From: Stutzerimonas stutzeri
GTDB taxonomy: Bacteria; Pseudomonadota; Gammaproteobacteria; Pseudomonadales; Pseudomonadaceae
Length of the DNA stretch: 64,000 nucleotides
Direction of reading: 5' to 3'
Assembly (NCBI RefSeq): GCF_015291885.1
Contig: NZ_CP036186.1
Coordinates: forward strand, 1 to 64,000
Part shown: positions 50,164 through 62,690 of the stretch, in pieces
Numbering within the stretch: the first letter of the stretch is position 1
Layout: each line of letters opens with the position of its first letter
Position numbers and translations under genes: made by a program
The notes under the pieces: model-generated
Told to the model about the DNA's origin: nothing
What the model saw: the letters and a program-made list of their open reading frames with translations, nothing else
The model's database searches: none

Positions 50164-52233
50164 ATGACTACTCCAGACAATAGCTATATCCAGTGGCTGG
50201 TCGACCAGTCCATGTTGCATGCGGCCCGTGAGCGGTCGCGTCTATACGCCGGCCAGGCGCGACTCTGGCAGCGGCCCTACGCCCAGTCCCGCCCGCGTGA
50301 TGCCAGCGCCATAGGCTCGGTATGGTTCACCGCGTACCCGGCGGCGATCATCACTCCCGAGGGTTGCTCGGTGCTCGAAACGCTGGGAAATGATCGGCTG
50401 TGGAGCGCGCTGTCCGAACTCGGGGTGCAAGGTATCCACAACGGCCCGATGAAGCGCTCTGGTGGCTTGAGCGGACGCGAGTACACGCCGACCATCGATG
50501 GCAACTTCGACCGCATCAGCTTTGATATCGACCCGAAGCTGGGCACCGAAGAGCAGATGTTGAAGCTCAGCCGTGTCGCTGCCGCGCATAACGCCATCGT
50601 CATCGACGATATCGTCCCGGCTCACACCGGCAAGGGCGCGGACTTCCGCCTTGCGGAAATGGCCTATGGCGACTATCCGGGGCTCTACCACATGGTCGAG
50701 ATCCGCGAAGAGGACTGGGAACTGCTGCCCGATGTGCCGCCTGAGCGCGATTCGGTCAACCTTGAGCCGCCGGTAGTGGACCGTCTGCATGAAAAGCACT
50801 ACATCGTAGGTCAGCTGCAGCGGGTGATCTTCTTCGAGCCCGGCATCAAGGACACCGACTGGAGCGTCACCGGGGAAGTCACCGGGGTCGACGGCAAGGT
50901 CAGACGCTGGGTCTACCTGCATTACTTCAAGGAAGGTCAGCCGTCGCTGAATTGGCTCGATCCGACGTTCGCCGCTCAGCAGCTGATCATCGGCGATGCC
51001 CTGCATGCCATCGACGTGGCTGGGGCGCGCATGCTGCGCCTGGACGCCAACGGCTTTCTCGGTGTCGAGCGGCGCGCCGAGGGCACTGCCTGGTCCGAAG
51101 GTCATCCGCTCTCGGTAACCGGCAACCAGCTGCTCGCCGGCGCGATCCGCAAGGCCGGTGGCTTCAGCTTCCAAGAGCTGAACCTGACCATCGACGATAT
51201 CGCCGCCATGTCCCACGGCGGCGCCGACCTGTCCTACGACTTCATCACCCGGCCGGCCTATCACCACGCGCTGGTCACCGGCGACACCGAGTTCCTGCGC
51301 ATGATGCTGCGCGAAGTGCACGCCTTCGGCATCGACCCAGCCTCGCTGATCCATGCACTGCAGAACCACGACGAGCTGACCCTGGAGCTGGTGCATTTCT
51401 GGACCCTGCACGCCTACGACCACTACCACTACAAGGGCCAGACGCTGCCCGGCGGGCATCTGCGTGAGCTGATCCGTGAGGAGCTGTACGAACGGCTGAC
51501 CGGCGAGCATGCGCCCTACAACCTCAAGTTCGTCACCAACGGCGTGGCCTGCACCACCGCCAGCGTGATCGCAGCAGCGCTGAACATTCGCGATCTGGAC
51601 GCCATCGGTCCGGCCGAAGTGGAGCAGATCCAGCGCCTGCATATCCTGCTGGTGATGTTCAATGCCATGCAGCCCGGTGTATTCGCCCTCTCCGGCTGGG
51701 ATCTGGTTGGCGCCCTGCCGTTGGCCGCCGAAGAGGTCGAGCACCTGATGGGCGACGGCGACACTCGCTGGATCAATCGTGGCGGCTATGACCTGGCTGA
51801 TCTTGCACCGGAGACCTCCGTCTCTGCAGAAGGACTGCCGAAGGCGCGTTCGCTATACGGCAGCCTGGCCGAGCAGCTGCAGACCACGGGCTCGTTCGCC
51901 TGCCAGCTCAAGCGCATCCTTAGCGTGCGGCAGGCCTACGACATCGCCGCGAGCAAGCAGATCCTGATACCTGATGTGCAGGCGCCGGGGCTGCTGATCA
52001 TGGTCCATGAGCTGCCGGCCGGCAAAGGCGTACAGATCACTGCGTTGAATTTCAGCGCCGAGACCATCAGCGAAACCGTCTGCCTGCCCGGCGTTGCGCC
52101 CGGCCCGGTAGTGGACATCATCCACGAGCGCGTCGAAGGCGACCTCACCGAGAACTGCGAGCTGACCTTCAACCTCGACCCCTACGAAGGTCTGGCCCTG
52201 CGTGTGGTGAGCGCTGCATCGCCGGTGATCTGA
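50164..52233 (+). CDS. treS: Trehalose synthase (maltose alpha-D-glucosyltransferase)
   Basis: TreS interconverts maltose and trehalose. The 689-residue length equals, from memory, the trehalose synthase cloned from P. stutzeri. GH13 catalytic residues are visible: the nucleophile in [10 protein letters not shown] near 293, the acid/base Glu in FSFQELNLT near 340 and NHD in LQNHDELT near 402. It is a divergent GH13 branch, unlike the usual TreS fused or linked to maltokinase, and no treY/treZ or maltokinase genes lie beside it. It probably serves osmotic adaptation. Confidence 0.85.
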   Translation: MTTPDNSYIQWLVDQSMLHAARERSRLYAGQARLWQRPYAQSRPRDASAIGSVWFTAYPAAIITPEGCSVLETLGNDRLWSALSELGVQGIHNGPMKRSGGLSGREYTPTIDGNFDRISFDIDPKLGTEEQMLKLSRVAAAHNAIVIDDIVPAHTGKGADFRLAEMAYGDYPGLYHMVEIREEDWELLPDVPPERDSVNLEPPVVDRLHEKHYIVGQLQRVIFFEPGIKDTDWSVTGEVTGVDGKVRRWVYLHYFKEGQPSLNWLDPTFAAQQLIIGDALHAIDVAGARMLRLDANGFLGVERRAEGTAWSEGHPLSVTGNQLLAGAIRKAGGFSFQELNLTIDDIAAMSHGGADLSYDFITRPAYHHALVTGDTEFLRMMLREVHAFGIDPASLIHALQNHDELTLELVHFWTLHAYDHYHYKGQTLPGGHLRELIREELYERLTGEHAPYNLKFVTNGVACTTASVIAAALNIRDLDAIGPAEVEQIQRLHILLVMFNAMQPGVFALSGWDLVGALPLAAEEVEHLMGDGDTRWINRGGYDLADLAPETSVSAEGLPKARSLYGSLAEQLQTTGSFACQLKRILSVRQAYDIAASKQILIPDVQAPGLLIMVHELPAGKGVQITALNFSAETISETVCLPGVAPGPVVDIIHERVEGDLTENCELTFNLDPYEGLALRVVSAASPVI

Positions 52234-52244
52234 AGGCCCTCTTC

Positions 52245-52291
52245 GCGAGCCCCGGGCGCACGGCTATAGTGCGCACCGGCCCGGGGCTCGC
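52245..52291. terminator. Very strong hairpin between treS and the next gene
   Basis: GCGAGCCCCGGGC and GCCCGGGGCTCGC are a perfect 13-bp inverted repeat with a 21-base loop, and GCGCAC/GTGCGC nests within it. No T run follows on either strand. The loop contains TATAGT, which could also be a -10 box for the following gene 45 bp on. Confidence 0.6.
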
Positions 52292-52312
52292 CCTCGCCTT
52301 CGAGGACTTCGC

Positions 52313-52927
52313 GTGTCGTTCACCAAGCTTCTTCGCTGTACGCCCCTGCTGCTCGCATTCGTAGCGTTTGCTAGCGAGCGGGCTTCGGCGCAGATCGCCT
52401 GCCCGCCCGGCCAGCAACCGATCTGCTTCAGCGGCACTTGCCTATGCGTACCCGGTTCGGCAACCGATACCCAGGCGGTATACGACCGCGTACAGCGCAT
52501 GACCACGCTGGCGCTGCAGAACTGGATCCAGCAGTCGCGGGACCGCCTGATCGCCGGCGGTGTCGAGCCGATGCCGCTGCATATCCGCTCGCAGCTCGAA
52601 CCCTTTTTCGATCTCGCCGTGCTGGAAAGCGCGCACTACCGCGTCGGCGACGAGGTGGCGCTGAATGCCGGCAACACCCTGCTGCGCAACCCCGACGTCA
52701 ACGCCGTCACCCTGATCGACGTCATCGTCTTCCGCCATGCCAGCGACGCGCAGGACAACGTCGCACTCTGGGCCCATGAGCTCAAGCACGTCGAACAGTA
52801 TCTGGAATGGGGCGTCGCCGAGTTCGCACGGCGCTACACGCTGGACCATCGCGCCGTTGAGCGCCCAGCCTATGCCCTGGAGCGCGAGGTGGAAGAGGCT
52901 TTGCTGGAGGCAGAAGCGCAGCGCTGA
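52313..52927 (+). CDS. Secreted DUF4157-like protein with HELKH motif
   Basis: The 204-residue protein starts at GTG 52313 with GAGGA upstream. It has a signal peptide (about 1-26, ending ASAQI), a Cys-rich segment (ACPPGQQPICFSGTCLC) and a metallopeptidase-like HELKHVEQYLEWG (HExxH) near 160-172. That motif and the preceding spacing fit DUF4157, a domain also seen in extracellular contractile injection system loci. No such locus is present here. Its function is unknown. Confidence 0.75.
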   Translation: MSFTKLLRCTPLLLAFVAFASERASAQIACPPGQQPICFSGTCLCVPGSATDTQAVYDRVQRMTTLALQNWIQQSRDRLIAGGVEPMPLHIRSQLEPFFDLAVLESAHYRVGDEVALNAGNTLLRNPDVNAVTLIDVIVFRHASDAQDNVALWAHELKHVEQYLEWGVAEFARRYTLDHRAVERPAYALEREVEEALLEAEAQR

Positions 52928-52999
52928 GCCTGCTTGCCTCGCTTCGGGCCGGCGCTGAGAGACAACAGCCTCGAATGCGCTTGAAGCTGCGCAATGTCG

Positions 53000-53035
53000 G
53001 CGCAGCGCCGCACCTCGAAAGGCGCGGCACTGCGC
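53000..53035. terminator. Hairpin between the convergent DUF4157-like gene and spuH
   Basis: GCGCAGCGCCGC pairs with GCGGCACTGCGC (12 bp, one G-T type mismatch, 12-base loop) between two converging stops. There is no T run; it may be a bidirectional, Rho-aided terminator. Confidence 0.5.
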
Positions 53036-53081
53036 TGCAGTCATGGCACCCGCTATGGGCGTCAGCCAGTGCGTCTGGCGG

Positions 53082-53984
53082 TCAGGTATGAGCTGACGGC
53101 GGTACCAGCACCTTGCGGCTGTCGATCACCTGACGCCATGTGGGATTGCCAGCGGTTTCATCCATCGCCTGCTGCATCGCGCGAATGCGGCGCTTCTCGG
53201 CGCGACGGGTGAGATACCAGGCGAGGAACGTCGCCAGCGACACGCTGAGCAGAATCAGGCTGGCCACCGCGTTGATCTCCGGCTTCACGCCAAGGCGCAC
53301 GGCGGAGAAGATCTCCATAGGCAGGGTGGTAGAACCGGGACCGGAGACGAAGCTCGCCAGTACCAGATCGTCCAGCGACAGGGCGAAGGAGAGCATGCCG
53401 CCCGCGGCCAACGACGGCGCGATCATCGGCATGGTGATCAGGAAGAACACCTTCCATGGCCGCGCACCGAGGTCCATCGCCGCTTCCTCGATGGACAGGT
53501 CCAGCTCACGCAGGCGCGCCATCACCACTACCGCGACATAGGCCGAGCAGAAAGTCGTGTGTGCAATCCAGATGGTCATCAGGCCACGTTGCGCTGGCCA
53601 GCCGACCAGCTGCGCCATGGCCACGAAAAGCAGCAGCAGCGACAGACCGGTGATCACCTCGGGCATCACCAACGGCGCGGTGACCAGGCCACCGAATAGC
53701 GTGCGGCCACGGAACACCGGGATGCGCGTCAGCACGAAGGCAGCCATGGTACCCAGTGCTACCGCCGCAACCGCGGTATAGGCCGCGACCTCCAGCGAGC
53801 GCATCACCGCGCCCATCAGCTGCGAGTTGTCGAGCAGGCCGGTGTACCACTTCAGCGACCAGCCACCCCATACCGTCACCAGCCGCGAGGCATTGAACGA
53901 GTAGATGACCAGAATCACCATCGGCAGGTAGATGAACAGCAGCCCGAGCACCAGAATCAGGTTGGAAAAGCTCCAGCGCCTCAT
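53082..53984 (-). CDS. spuH: Polyamine ABC transporter permease SpuH (PotI-like)
   Basis: The 300-residue inner-membrane protein has six likely helices, starting FSNLILVLGLLFIYLPMVIL, and the permease docking region EEAAMDLGARPWKVFFLITM near 190. It pairs with SpuG in the putrescine/spermidine importer. It is the last gene of the spuABCDEFGH operon and overlaps spuG by 4 bp. Confidence 0.94.
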   Translation of the reverse strand: MRRWSFSNLILVLGLLFIYLPMVILVIYSFNASRLVTVWGGWSLKWYTGLLDNSQLMGAVMRSLEVAAYTAVAAVALGTMAAFVLTRIPVFRGRTLFGGLVTAPLVMPEVITGLSLLLLFVAMAQLVGWPAQRGLMTIWIAHTTFCSAYVAVVVMARLRELDLSIEEAAMDLGARPWKVFFLITMPMIAPSLAAGGMLSFALSLDDLVLASFVSGPGSTTLPMEIFSAVRLGVKPEINAVASLILLSVSLATFLAWYLTRRAEKRRIRAMQQAMDETAGNPTWRQVIDSRKVLVPPSAHT

Positions 53985-54877
53985 AGCTTGCCCTCCAGTT
54001 CCTTCGCTTGGTTCCTGTTGAACAGGATGATGGGCACCAGCAGGATCGCCAGCATCACCACCGCCAGTGCAGAAGCCACCGGCCAGTCACGGTTGTTGAA
54101 GAACTCCTGCCACAGCACCTTGCCGATCATCAGCGTCTCCGGGCCGCCGAGCAGTTCGGGAATGACGAACTCGCCGACCACCGGGATGAACACCAGCATG
54201 CAGCCGGCGATGATGCCGTTCTTCGACAGCGGCACGGTGATTTTCCAGAAACTGGTGAGGTTACGCGCACCGAGGTCGGAGGCGGCTTCCAGCAGGCTCA
54301 GGTCGTGTTTCACCAGATTGGCGTACAGCGGCAGGATCATGAACGGCAGGTAGGAATAGACCACGCCGATGTAAACCGCAGTATCGGTGTTGAGGATCTG
54401 TAGCGGTGTGTCGATCAACCCCATGCCGAGCAGCAGGCTGTTGAGCAGGCCGTTGCTGCTGAGAATGCCCATCCAGGCGTAGACGCGAATCAGGATGGCG
54501 GTCCAGGTCGGCATCATGATCAGCAGCAGCAGAACGGTCTGCAGATCCTTGCGTGCGCGGGAGATGGCATAGGCCATCGGGTAGCCGATTAGCAGGCAGA
54601 GCAGGGTGCTGAAGAAGGCGATCTTCAGCGAGCCCAGATATGCGGCCAGATACAACTCGTCTTCGCTGAGGAAGATGTAGTTGCCCAAGTTGATCAGCAC
54701 CTGCAGCTGCTGGTCGGCATAGGCGAAGATATCGGTGTACGGGGGAATCGCCACATCCGCTTCGGCGAAACTGATCTTCAACACGATGGCGAATGGCAGC
54801 AGAAAGAACAGCATCAGCCAGATGAAGGGTACGCCGATGACCAGCCGGCGCCCGGTATTCAGGGGCGAGCGCCTCAT
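53981..54877 (-). CDS. spuG: Polyamine ABC transporter permease SpuG (PotH-like)
   Basis: This is the second permease, 298 residues, with an N-terminal helix (PFIWLMLFFLLPFAIVLKIS) and the ATPase-docking loop LLEAASDLGARNLTSFWKIT near 205. It is sandwiched between spuF and spuH with 4-bp overlaps on both sides, so the channel and ATPase are translated together. Confidence 0.94.
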   Translation of the reverse strand: MRRSPLNTGRRLVIGVPFIWLMLFFLLPFAIVLKISFAEADVAIPPYTDIFAYADQQLQVLINLGNYIFLSEDELYLAAYLGSLKIAFFSTLLCLLIGYPMAYAISRARKDLQTVLLLLIMMPTWTAILIRVYAWMGILSSNGLLNSLLLGMGLIDTPLQILNTDTAVYIGVVYSYLPFMILPLYANLVKHDLSLLEAASDLGARNLTSFWKITVPLSKNGIIAGCMLVFIPVVGEFVIPELLGGPETLMIGKVLWQEFFNNRDWPVASALAVVMLAILLVPIILFNRNQAKELEGKL

Positions 54878-56025
54878 GCCTGCAGCACCACGCCGCTGTC
54901 ATCCCACCAGTAGACGAACACCTCTTCCTCCCAGGTCGGCAATTTCACGTGACGTTCGGCGTTGGCCATGAAGGCCTGCAGCACGCCGCCGGATGGCAGC
55001 TTGATGTAGTACACGGAGTGGCCGCCGAGGTAGGCGATGTCGTGCACGACGCCTTTGGCCCAGTTGTAGCCCGGGCGCTCCAGTTCCGGCAATTGGGTGC
55101 CGATCAGGAGTTTTTCCGGGCGAATCGCGTAGGTGATCTGTTTGTCCTCGGCGCGGGTACTGATGCCGTGGCCTACATAGATCGGGTTCTCAAGGCCCGG
55201 ACTGGCGATCACTGCGTGGTCGCCCATGTCCTCGATCAGCTCGCCGTCGAACAGATTGACGTTGCCGATGAACTCGCAGACCAGGCGACTGGCCGGCGTC
55301 TCGTAAATGTCCATCGGGCTGCCGACCTGGGCGATCCAACCGAGGTGCATGATGGCGATGCGTTCGGCCATGGTCATGGCCTCTTCCTGATCGTGGGTCA
55401 CCATCACGCAGGTCACCCCGACGCGCTCGATGATCTGCACCAGCTCCAGCTGCATCTGCGAGCGCAGCTTCTTGTCCAGCGCGCCCATCGGCTCGTCGAG
55501 CAGCAGCAGCTTGGGCCGCTTGGCCAGCGAGCGCGCCAGGGCGACGCGCTGGCGCTGCCCGCCCGACAGCTGATGCGGCTTGCGCTTGGCGTACTGGGTC
55601 ATCTGCACCAGGCCGAGCATTTCCTTGACCCGCTCCTCGATCTCCGCCTTGGGCAGGCCGTCCTGCTTGAGACCGAAGGCGATGTTCTGCTCCACCGTCA
55701 TGTGCGGGAACAGCGCGTAGGACTGGAACATCATGTTGATCGGCCGCTCGTAGGGCGGCATGTCGGTGATGTCCTGCCCATCGAGGAAGATGCGCCCCTC
55801 GGTGGGTCGTTCGAAACCTGCCAGCATGCGCAGCAGGGTCGATTTGCCCGAACCGGAGCCGCCCAGCAGCGCGAAGATTTCGCCCTGATGGATGCTCAGC
55901 GAAACATCGTCGACCGCCACCGTTTCATCGAACTTCTTGGTGACGCGGTCGATCTTCAGCAGCACCTGCTTGTTCTTGCTCTCGCCACTGAGGGCTTTTT
56001 TGTAGGCGCTGGAGGCAACGGCCAT
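54874..56025 (-). CDS. spuF: Polyamine ABC transporter ATPase SpuF (PotG-like)
   Basis: The 383-residue ATPase powers polyamine import. It starts at ATG 56025 with GGGAG 7 bp upstream; the open frame to 56124 is unconserved. Walker A GGSGSGKST lies near 52, signature LSGGQRQRVALARSL near 152, Walker B LLLLDEPMGALD follows, and a C-terminal TOBE-type domain (about 300-383) completes it. It lies 151 bp after spuE. Confidence 0.95.
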   Translation of the reverse strand: MAVASSAYKKALSGESKNKQVLLKIDRVTKKFDETVAVDDVSLSIHQGEIFALLGGSGSGKSTLLRMLAGFERPTEGRIFLDGQDITDMPPYERPINMMFQSYALFPHMTVEQNIAFGLKQDGLPKAEIEERVKEMLGLVQMTQYAKRKPHQLSGGQRQRVALARSLAKRPKLLLLDEPMGALDKKLRSQMQLELVQIIERVGVTCVMVTHDQEEAMTMAERIAIMHLGWIAQVGSPMDIYETPASRLVCEFIGNVNLFDGELIEDMGDHAVIASPGLENPIYVGHGISTRAEDKQITYAIRPEKLLIGTQLPELERPGYNWAKGVVHDIAYLGGHSVYYIKLPSGGVLQAFMANAERHVKLPTWEEEVFVYWWDDSGVVLQA

Positions 56026-56176
56026 GCGCGAACTCCCGAAATGAAAAAGGTTGGCCGGCCTGGGCCGGATATCTATTGGTCGTTGCAACGGACGCGTCGC
56101 CAGACGCGCCCTCGTTCTGTCCATCGCGCTTCGTCACGGCCGGTGCCGAAGACGAAACGGGAATGGACTGCGGGGT

Positions 56177-57340
<1,164 letters not shown>

Positions 57341-57447
57341 TCAACAGTTTTGCTGCAATTGCCGGTGCAATCGCGAGGTAAAGGAAAAAGCGGGAGAGGG
57401 CGAGGCATCGTGGGGATGGTGTTTGCATCGTTGTTCCTCGCAACGTC

Positions 57448-57470
57448 AGCCCCAGCACATGGCTGGGGCT
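57448..57470. other. Stable hairpin between spuD and spuE
   Basis: AGCCCCAGC and GCTGGGGCT form a perfect 9-bp stem with a 5-base loop in the 278-bp gap between the two binding-protein genes. With no T run, it is more likely an mRNA stabiliser or processing site setting separate SpuD and SpuE levels than a terminator. Confidence 0.6.
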
Positions 57471-57540
57471 GCAGTCGGTAGACCGACCTCCATGACCGGG
57501 CTCTGCACTGTTCATGCGACCCGGCACTGGAGCGTTCTTA

Positions 57541-58857
<1,317 letters not shown>

Positions 58858-60216
58858 TCAAGCCAGCGCATCCTTGGCGGTTGCATCCAGACACAGACGC
58901 ACCTTGCCGACCAACTCGTCGATCTGCTCCTCGCTGATTACCAGCGGCGGCGAGATGATCATGGTGTCGCCAACCGCGCGCATCACCAGACCATTGCGGA
59001 AGCAGTGCTCGCGACAGAGCATGCCTACGCCAGGGTCGGCAAAGCGCTCGCGGGTCTTCTTGTTCTTCACCAGCTCCAGCGCCCCGAGCAGGCCCACGCC
59101 ACGGGCCTCGCCCACCAAGGGATGCTCAAGCAGTTCCTGCCAGCGAGACTGCAAATAGGGTGCCGTCTTCGTCTTCACCTGCTCGACGATCTTCTCCTCG
59201 CGCAGGATGCGGATGTTTTCCAGTGCCACCGCGGCGGCCACCGGGTGTCCCGAGTAGGTGAAGCCGTGATAGAACTCGCCGCCTTCGTTTAGCGTGTGCA
59301 CCACTTCGTCGCGCACCACCACGCCGCCCATGGGGATGTAGCCGGAGGTCAGACCCTTGGCGATCGGCATCAGGTCCGGTTCGAGGCCGTAGTAGTTGCT
59401 GCCGAACCACTCGCCGGTGCGGCCGAAGCCGCAGATGACCTCGTCGGCGATGAAGAGGATGTCGTAGCGCGCAAGGATTTCCTTGACCCGTGGCCAGTAG
59501 CTCTCGGGTGGAATGATCACGCCGCCGGCGCCCTGGATCGGCTCGGCGATGAAGGCGGCGACCTTGTCCTCGCCGACCTCAAGAATCTTCTGCTCCAGCT
59601 GGTCGGCGATGCGCACGCCGAACTCTTCCGGGCTCATGTCGCCACCCTCGCCGAACCAGTAGGGCTGGTCGATATGTTCGATGCCTGGGATCGGGCCGTC
59701 GCCCTGATCGTGCATGGCCTTCATCCCACCGAGGCTGGCGCCGGCGATGGTCGAGCCGTGGTAGCCGTTCCAGCGGCCGATGACCACCTTCTTCGCCGGC
59801 TGGCCCTTGATCGCCCAGTAATGGCGCACCATGCGCAGCACGGTGTCGTTGGCTTCCGAGCCGGAGCCGGTAAAGAACACATGGTTCATCCCGGCCGGCG
59901 CGATGTCGGCGATCGCCTTGGCCAGGGCCACGGCCGGCGGGTGTGCGGTCTGGAAGAACAGGTTGTAGTACGGCAGCTCGCGCATCTGCTTGGTCGCGGC
60001 CTCGACCAGTTCTTCACGGCCATAGCCCAGGTTGACGCACCAGAGTCCGGCCATGGCGTCGAGGATCTTGTGCCCTTCGCTGTCCCACAGATAGACGCCG
60101 GACGCCTTGGTGATGATGCGCGTGCCTTTGGCGTTCAGCGCCTTGTAATCGGTGAACGGCGGCAGATGATGGTCGCGGCTCAGCGCTTGCCAGTGCAGGG
60201 TTTGCGAATCGCTCAT
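58858..60216 (-). CDS. spuC: Putrescine/polyamine:pyruvate aminotransferase SpuC
   Basis: SpuC is a PLP-dependent class III transaminase that removes the amino group of putrescine or its derivatives onto pyruvate. The 452-residue protein has [15 protein letters not shown] near 115 for PLP phosphate, [18 protein letters not shown] near 255 and the PLP-lysine in [15 protein letters not shown] near 287. It lies between spuB (86 bp) and spuD (219 bp) in the operon. Confidence 0.94.
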   Translation of the reverse strand: MSDSQTLHWQALSRDHHLPPFTDYKALNAKGTRIITKASGVYLWDSEGHKILDAMAGLWCVNLGYGREELVEAATKQMRELPYYNLFFQTAHPPAVALAKAIADIAPAGMNHVFFTGSGSEANDTVLRMVRHYWAIKGQPAKKVVIGRWNGYHGSTIAGASLGGMKAMHDQGDGPIPGIEHIDQPYWFGEGGDMSPEEFGVRIADQLEQKILEVGEDKVAAFIAEPIQGAGGVIIPPESYWPRVKEILARYDILFIADEVICGFGRTGEWFGSNYYGLEPDLMPIAKGLTSGYIPMGGVVVRDEVVHTLNEGGEFYHGFTYSGHPVAAAVALENIRILREEKIVEQVKTKTAPYLQSRWQELLEHPLVGEARGVGLLGALELVKNKKTRERFADPGVGMLCREHCFRNGLVMRAVGDTMIISPPLVISEEQIDELVGKVRLCLDATAKDALA

Positions 60217-60302
60217 CAGTCACCTCTCGATAAAGTTCGTGCATGTTCGGTGGATGAGAAACGCGTCATCCACCCCTACGACCGGCTCCGACGGAAGCGG
60301 CC

Positions 60303-61661
60303 CTACACCGACAGCATCAGGAATTCCCGCTCCCATGAGCTGATCACGCGGTGGTAGTTCTCCTGCTCGGCCCGCTTGACCGCGACGTAGCCGGTGATGA
60401 ATTTCGGGCTCAGGTACTTCTCCAGCTCGCGGCAGGTTTCCATCCGCTCCAGCGCCGCTTCCAGGGTCAGCGGCAGGCGCAGGTTGCGGCGTTCATAGCC
60501 ACGGCCCTTGACCGGCTGGCTCGGCGGTAGCTGTTCAGCCATGCCGATATAGCCGCAAAGCAGGCTGGCGGCGATCGCCAGGTAGGGGTTTGCGTCGGCA
60601 CCGGCCAGACGGTTCTCGACGCGGCGGTTCTGCGGGTCGGAATCCGGCACGCGCAGGCCGACGGTGCGGTTTTCCTCGCCCCATTCGACGTTCACCGGCG
60701 CCGAGGTGTCGGGCAGGAAGCGGCGGAACGAATTGACGTTCGGCGCAAACATCGGCAGCAGCTCGGGGATGTACTTCTGCAGGCCGCCGACGTGGTGCAG
60801 GAATAGCTGGCTCATGGAGCCGTCTTCATTGGAGAAGATGTTGCGCCCTGTCTGCAGGTCGATGACGCTCTGGTGCAGGTGCATCGCGCTGCCCGGCTCG
60901 CCAGTCATCGGCTTGGCCATGAAGGTGGCGGCGACGTTGTGCTTGAGTGCCGCTTCGCGCATGGTGCGTTTGAACACCAGGATCTGGTCGGCCAGGTGCA
61001 GCGCCTCGCCGTGACGGAAGTTGATCTCCATCTGCGCGGTGCCTTCTTCGTGGATCAGGGTGTCCAGATCCAGGCCTTGTGCCTCGCACCAGTCGTACAT
61101 GTCCTCGAACAGCGGGTCGAATTCGTTGGCGGCGTCGATGGAGAACGACTGGCGGCCGGTCTCCTGGCGGCCGGAACGGCCGATCGGCGGCTGGAACGGC
61201 AGGTCCGGATCTTCGCAGCGCTTGGTCAGGTAGAACTCCATCTCCGGCGCGACGATGGGTTGCCAGCCGCGGTCGGTGTACATCTTCAGTACGCGCTTCA
61301 AGATGTTGCGCGGCGACAGCTCGATGGGATTGCCCATTTTGTCGTAGGTGTCGTGGATCACCTGGGCGGTCGGCTCGATGGCCCAGGGCACGAGGAATAC
61401 CGCGTTCGGATCGGGTCGGCAGAACATGTCGATATCAGCCGGATCGAGCAGCTCGTAATAGATCTCGTCCTCGACGTAATCGCCGGTCACGGTCTGCAAC
61501 AGCACGCTCTCCGGCAGACGCATGCCTTTCTCACCGAGGAACTTGTTGGTCGGTGAAATCTTGCCGCGGGCGATCCCGGTCAGGTCGCTGATCAGGCATT
61601 CCACTTCGGTGATCTTGTGTTCTTTCAGCCAGCCGGTGAGCTGGTCGAGTTGGATACTCAT
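60303..61661 (-). CDS. spuB: Glutamylpolyamine synthetase SpuB
   Basis: This is a glutamine synthetase-fold ligase that joins glutamate to putrescine or other polyamines (PuuA type). Its 452 residues include the N-terminal ITEVECLISDLTGIARGK, the metal-binding EMEFYL near 142 and EEGTAQMEINFRHG near 213, and GSAMHLHQSV near 265. It is a paralogue of spuI at 62691; the two probably differ in polyamine preference. Confidence 0.93.
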   Translation of the reverse strand: MSIQLDQLTGWLKEHKITEVECLISDLTGIARGKISPTNKFLGEKGMRLPESVLLQTVTGDYVEDEIYYELLDPADIDMFCRPDPNAVFLVPWAIEPTAQVIHDTYDKMGNPIELSPRNILKRVLKMYTDRGWQPIVAPEMEFYLTKRCEDPDLPFQPPIGRSGRQETGRQSFSIDAANEFDPLFEDMYDWCEAQGLDLDTLIHEEGTAQMEINFRHGEALHLADQILVFKRTMREAALKHNVAATFMAKPMTGEPGSAMHLHQSVIDLQTGRNIFSNEDGSMSQLFLHHVGGLQKYIPELLPMFAPNVNSFRRFLPDTSAPVNVEWGEENRTVGLRVPDSDPQNRRVENRLAGADANPYLAIAASLLCGYIGMAEQLPPSQPVKGRGYERRNLRLPLTLEAALERMETCRELEKYLSPKFITGYVAVKRAEQENYHRVISSWEREFLMLSV

Positions 61662-61703
61662 GTTGACCTCGGGGTTGCTGGGGAGGGCCGCCTGGGTCGG
61701 CCG

Positions 61704-62450
61704 TCAGCGTTGTCGGGCGCGCGCCTCGCAGGCTTCGGCGAAGCCGCGGAACAGCGTCAAATAGTGCGGATGCTCGTGAACCTTCCATTCCGGGTGCCAC
61801 TGCACGCCAAGGGCGAAGCTGCGCGCCTGCTCGACGGAAAATGCCTCGATCAGCCCGTCCGGCGCCAGCGCTTCGATGCGCAAGCCGCCGCCAAGTCGTT
61901 CGACACCCTGACCGTGTACCGAGTTGACCTGGATCTGCGCCGGCAGGCCCAGGCGCTCGAGCAAGCCGCCGGGCTGTACATGCAGGGCATGACTGAGCCC
62001 GTACTGCACCTCCAGCGGATCATCCGGCCGTTCACGGTGATCCTTATAGGGACCGGCTTCGTGAACCTTCTGGTACAGCGTGCCGCCAAAGGCCACGTTC
62101 ATTTCCTGAAAACCCCGGCAGATGCCGAATACCGGGATGCCCGCCTCGACAGCCGCACGAATCAGCGGCAGGGTAAGGTGGTCGCGCAAGGGGTCGTGAT
62201 GGGTGCCTGCCTCGCTTGGTGGTCCGCCATAATGATGGGGTTCGACGTTCGACGGTGAGCCAGTGAACAACAGACCGTCGAAGCTATCTAGAAGTGTCGC
62301 CGGGTCCATCAGCTCATCCAGCGCCGGGATCACCAGTGGCACACCGGCGATCGCCGCAGCACGCAGGTACTTGTCACCGGCGATATGGAAGCTGTGGTGT
62401 CCGATCTGCTTGGTACAGGCGGAAACGCCGATCAGGGGCTTGCGCGACAT
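61704..62450 (-). CDS. spuA: Gamma-glutamyl-GABA hydrolase SpuA (PuuD-like)
   Basis: SpuA is a class I glutamine amidotransferase-like hydrolase that releases GABA or a related acid from its gamma-glutamyl adduct. The 248-residue protein has the nucleophile Cys in VFGICRGFQEMN near 119 and the His-Glu of the triad in GVQWHPEWKVH near 227. ATG 62450 (MSRKPLIGVSACTKQ) is preferred; an in-frame ATG at 62477 adds nine residues. It is the first gene of the spu operon, divergent from spuI. Confidence 0.92.
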   Translation of the reverse strand: MSRKPLIGVSACTKQIGHHSFHIAGDKYLRAAAIAGVPLVIPALDELMDPATLLDSFDGLLFTGSPSNVEPHHYGGPPSEAGTHHDPLRDHLTLPLIRAAVEAGIPVFGICRGFQEMNVAFGGTLYQKVHEAGPYKDHRERPDDPLEVQYGLSHALHVQPGGLLERLGLPAQIQVNSVHGQGVERLGGGLRIEALAPDGLIEAFSVEQARSFALGVQWHPEWKVHEHPHYLTLFRGFAEACEARARQR

Positions 62451-62690
62451 GGGATACTCGTCGTTCGAATGGGGCATACCGGAGAGTAGTCTTGTTCATT
62501 TTTATAGACAATAGCCCGAGCATTAGCCCGGCGCGCTATATCCCCAGCGCGACCGAGATGCCCCAAAAAAGGCCCATTGTGGGCACTCATGGGGCGCTGG
62601 CGGGCTACTATTGACAGTGAACAGGCTTTTCGATTGACTCCCAGACAAGCATCTGATGATTGAAATTTTTAACAATTAAGGTAATTCATC
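62451..62690. promoter_or_regulatory. Divergent spuA/spuI promoter region
   Basis: This is a 240-bp A/T-richer gap between two divergent starts. A TTGACA at 62611 reads toward spuI and could be a -35 box, but no clear -10 is spaced 17 bp after it. No clear sigma-54 site was found. Polyamine-responsive control is expected from family knowledge but is not visible in the sequence. Confidence 0.4.

Noticed and set aside
62500-62690. Sigma-54 promoter for spuI
   Set aside because: TGGGCAC occurs near 62580 but the matching TTGC element at correct spacing is missing.
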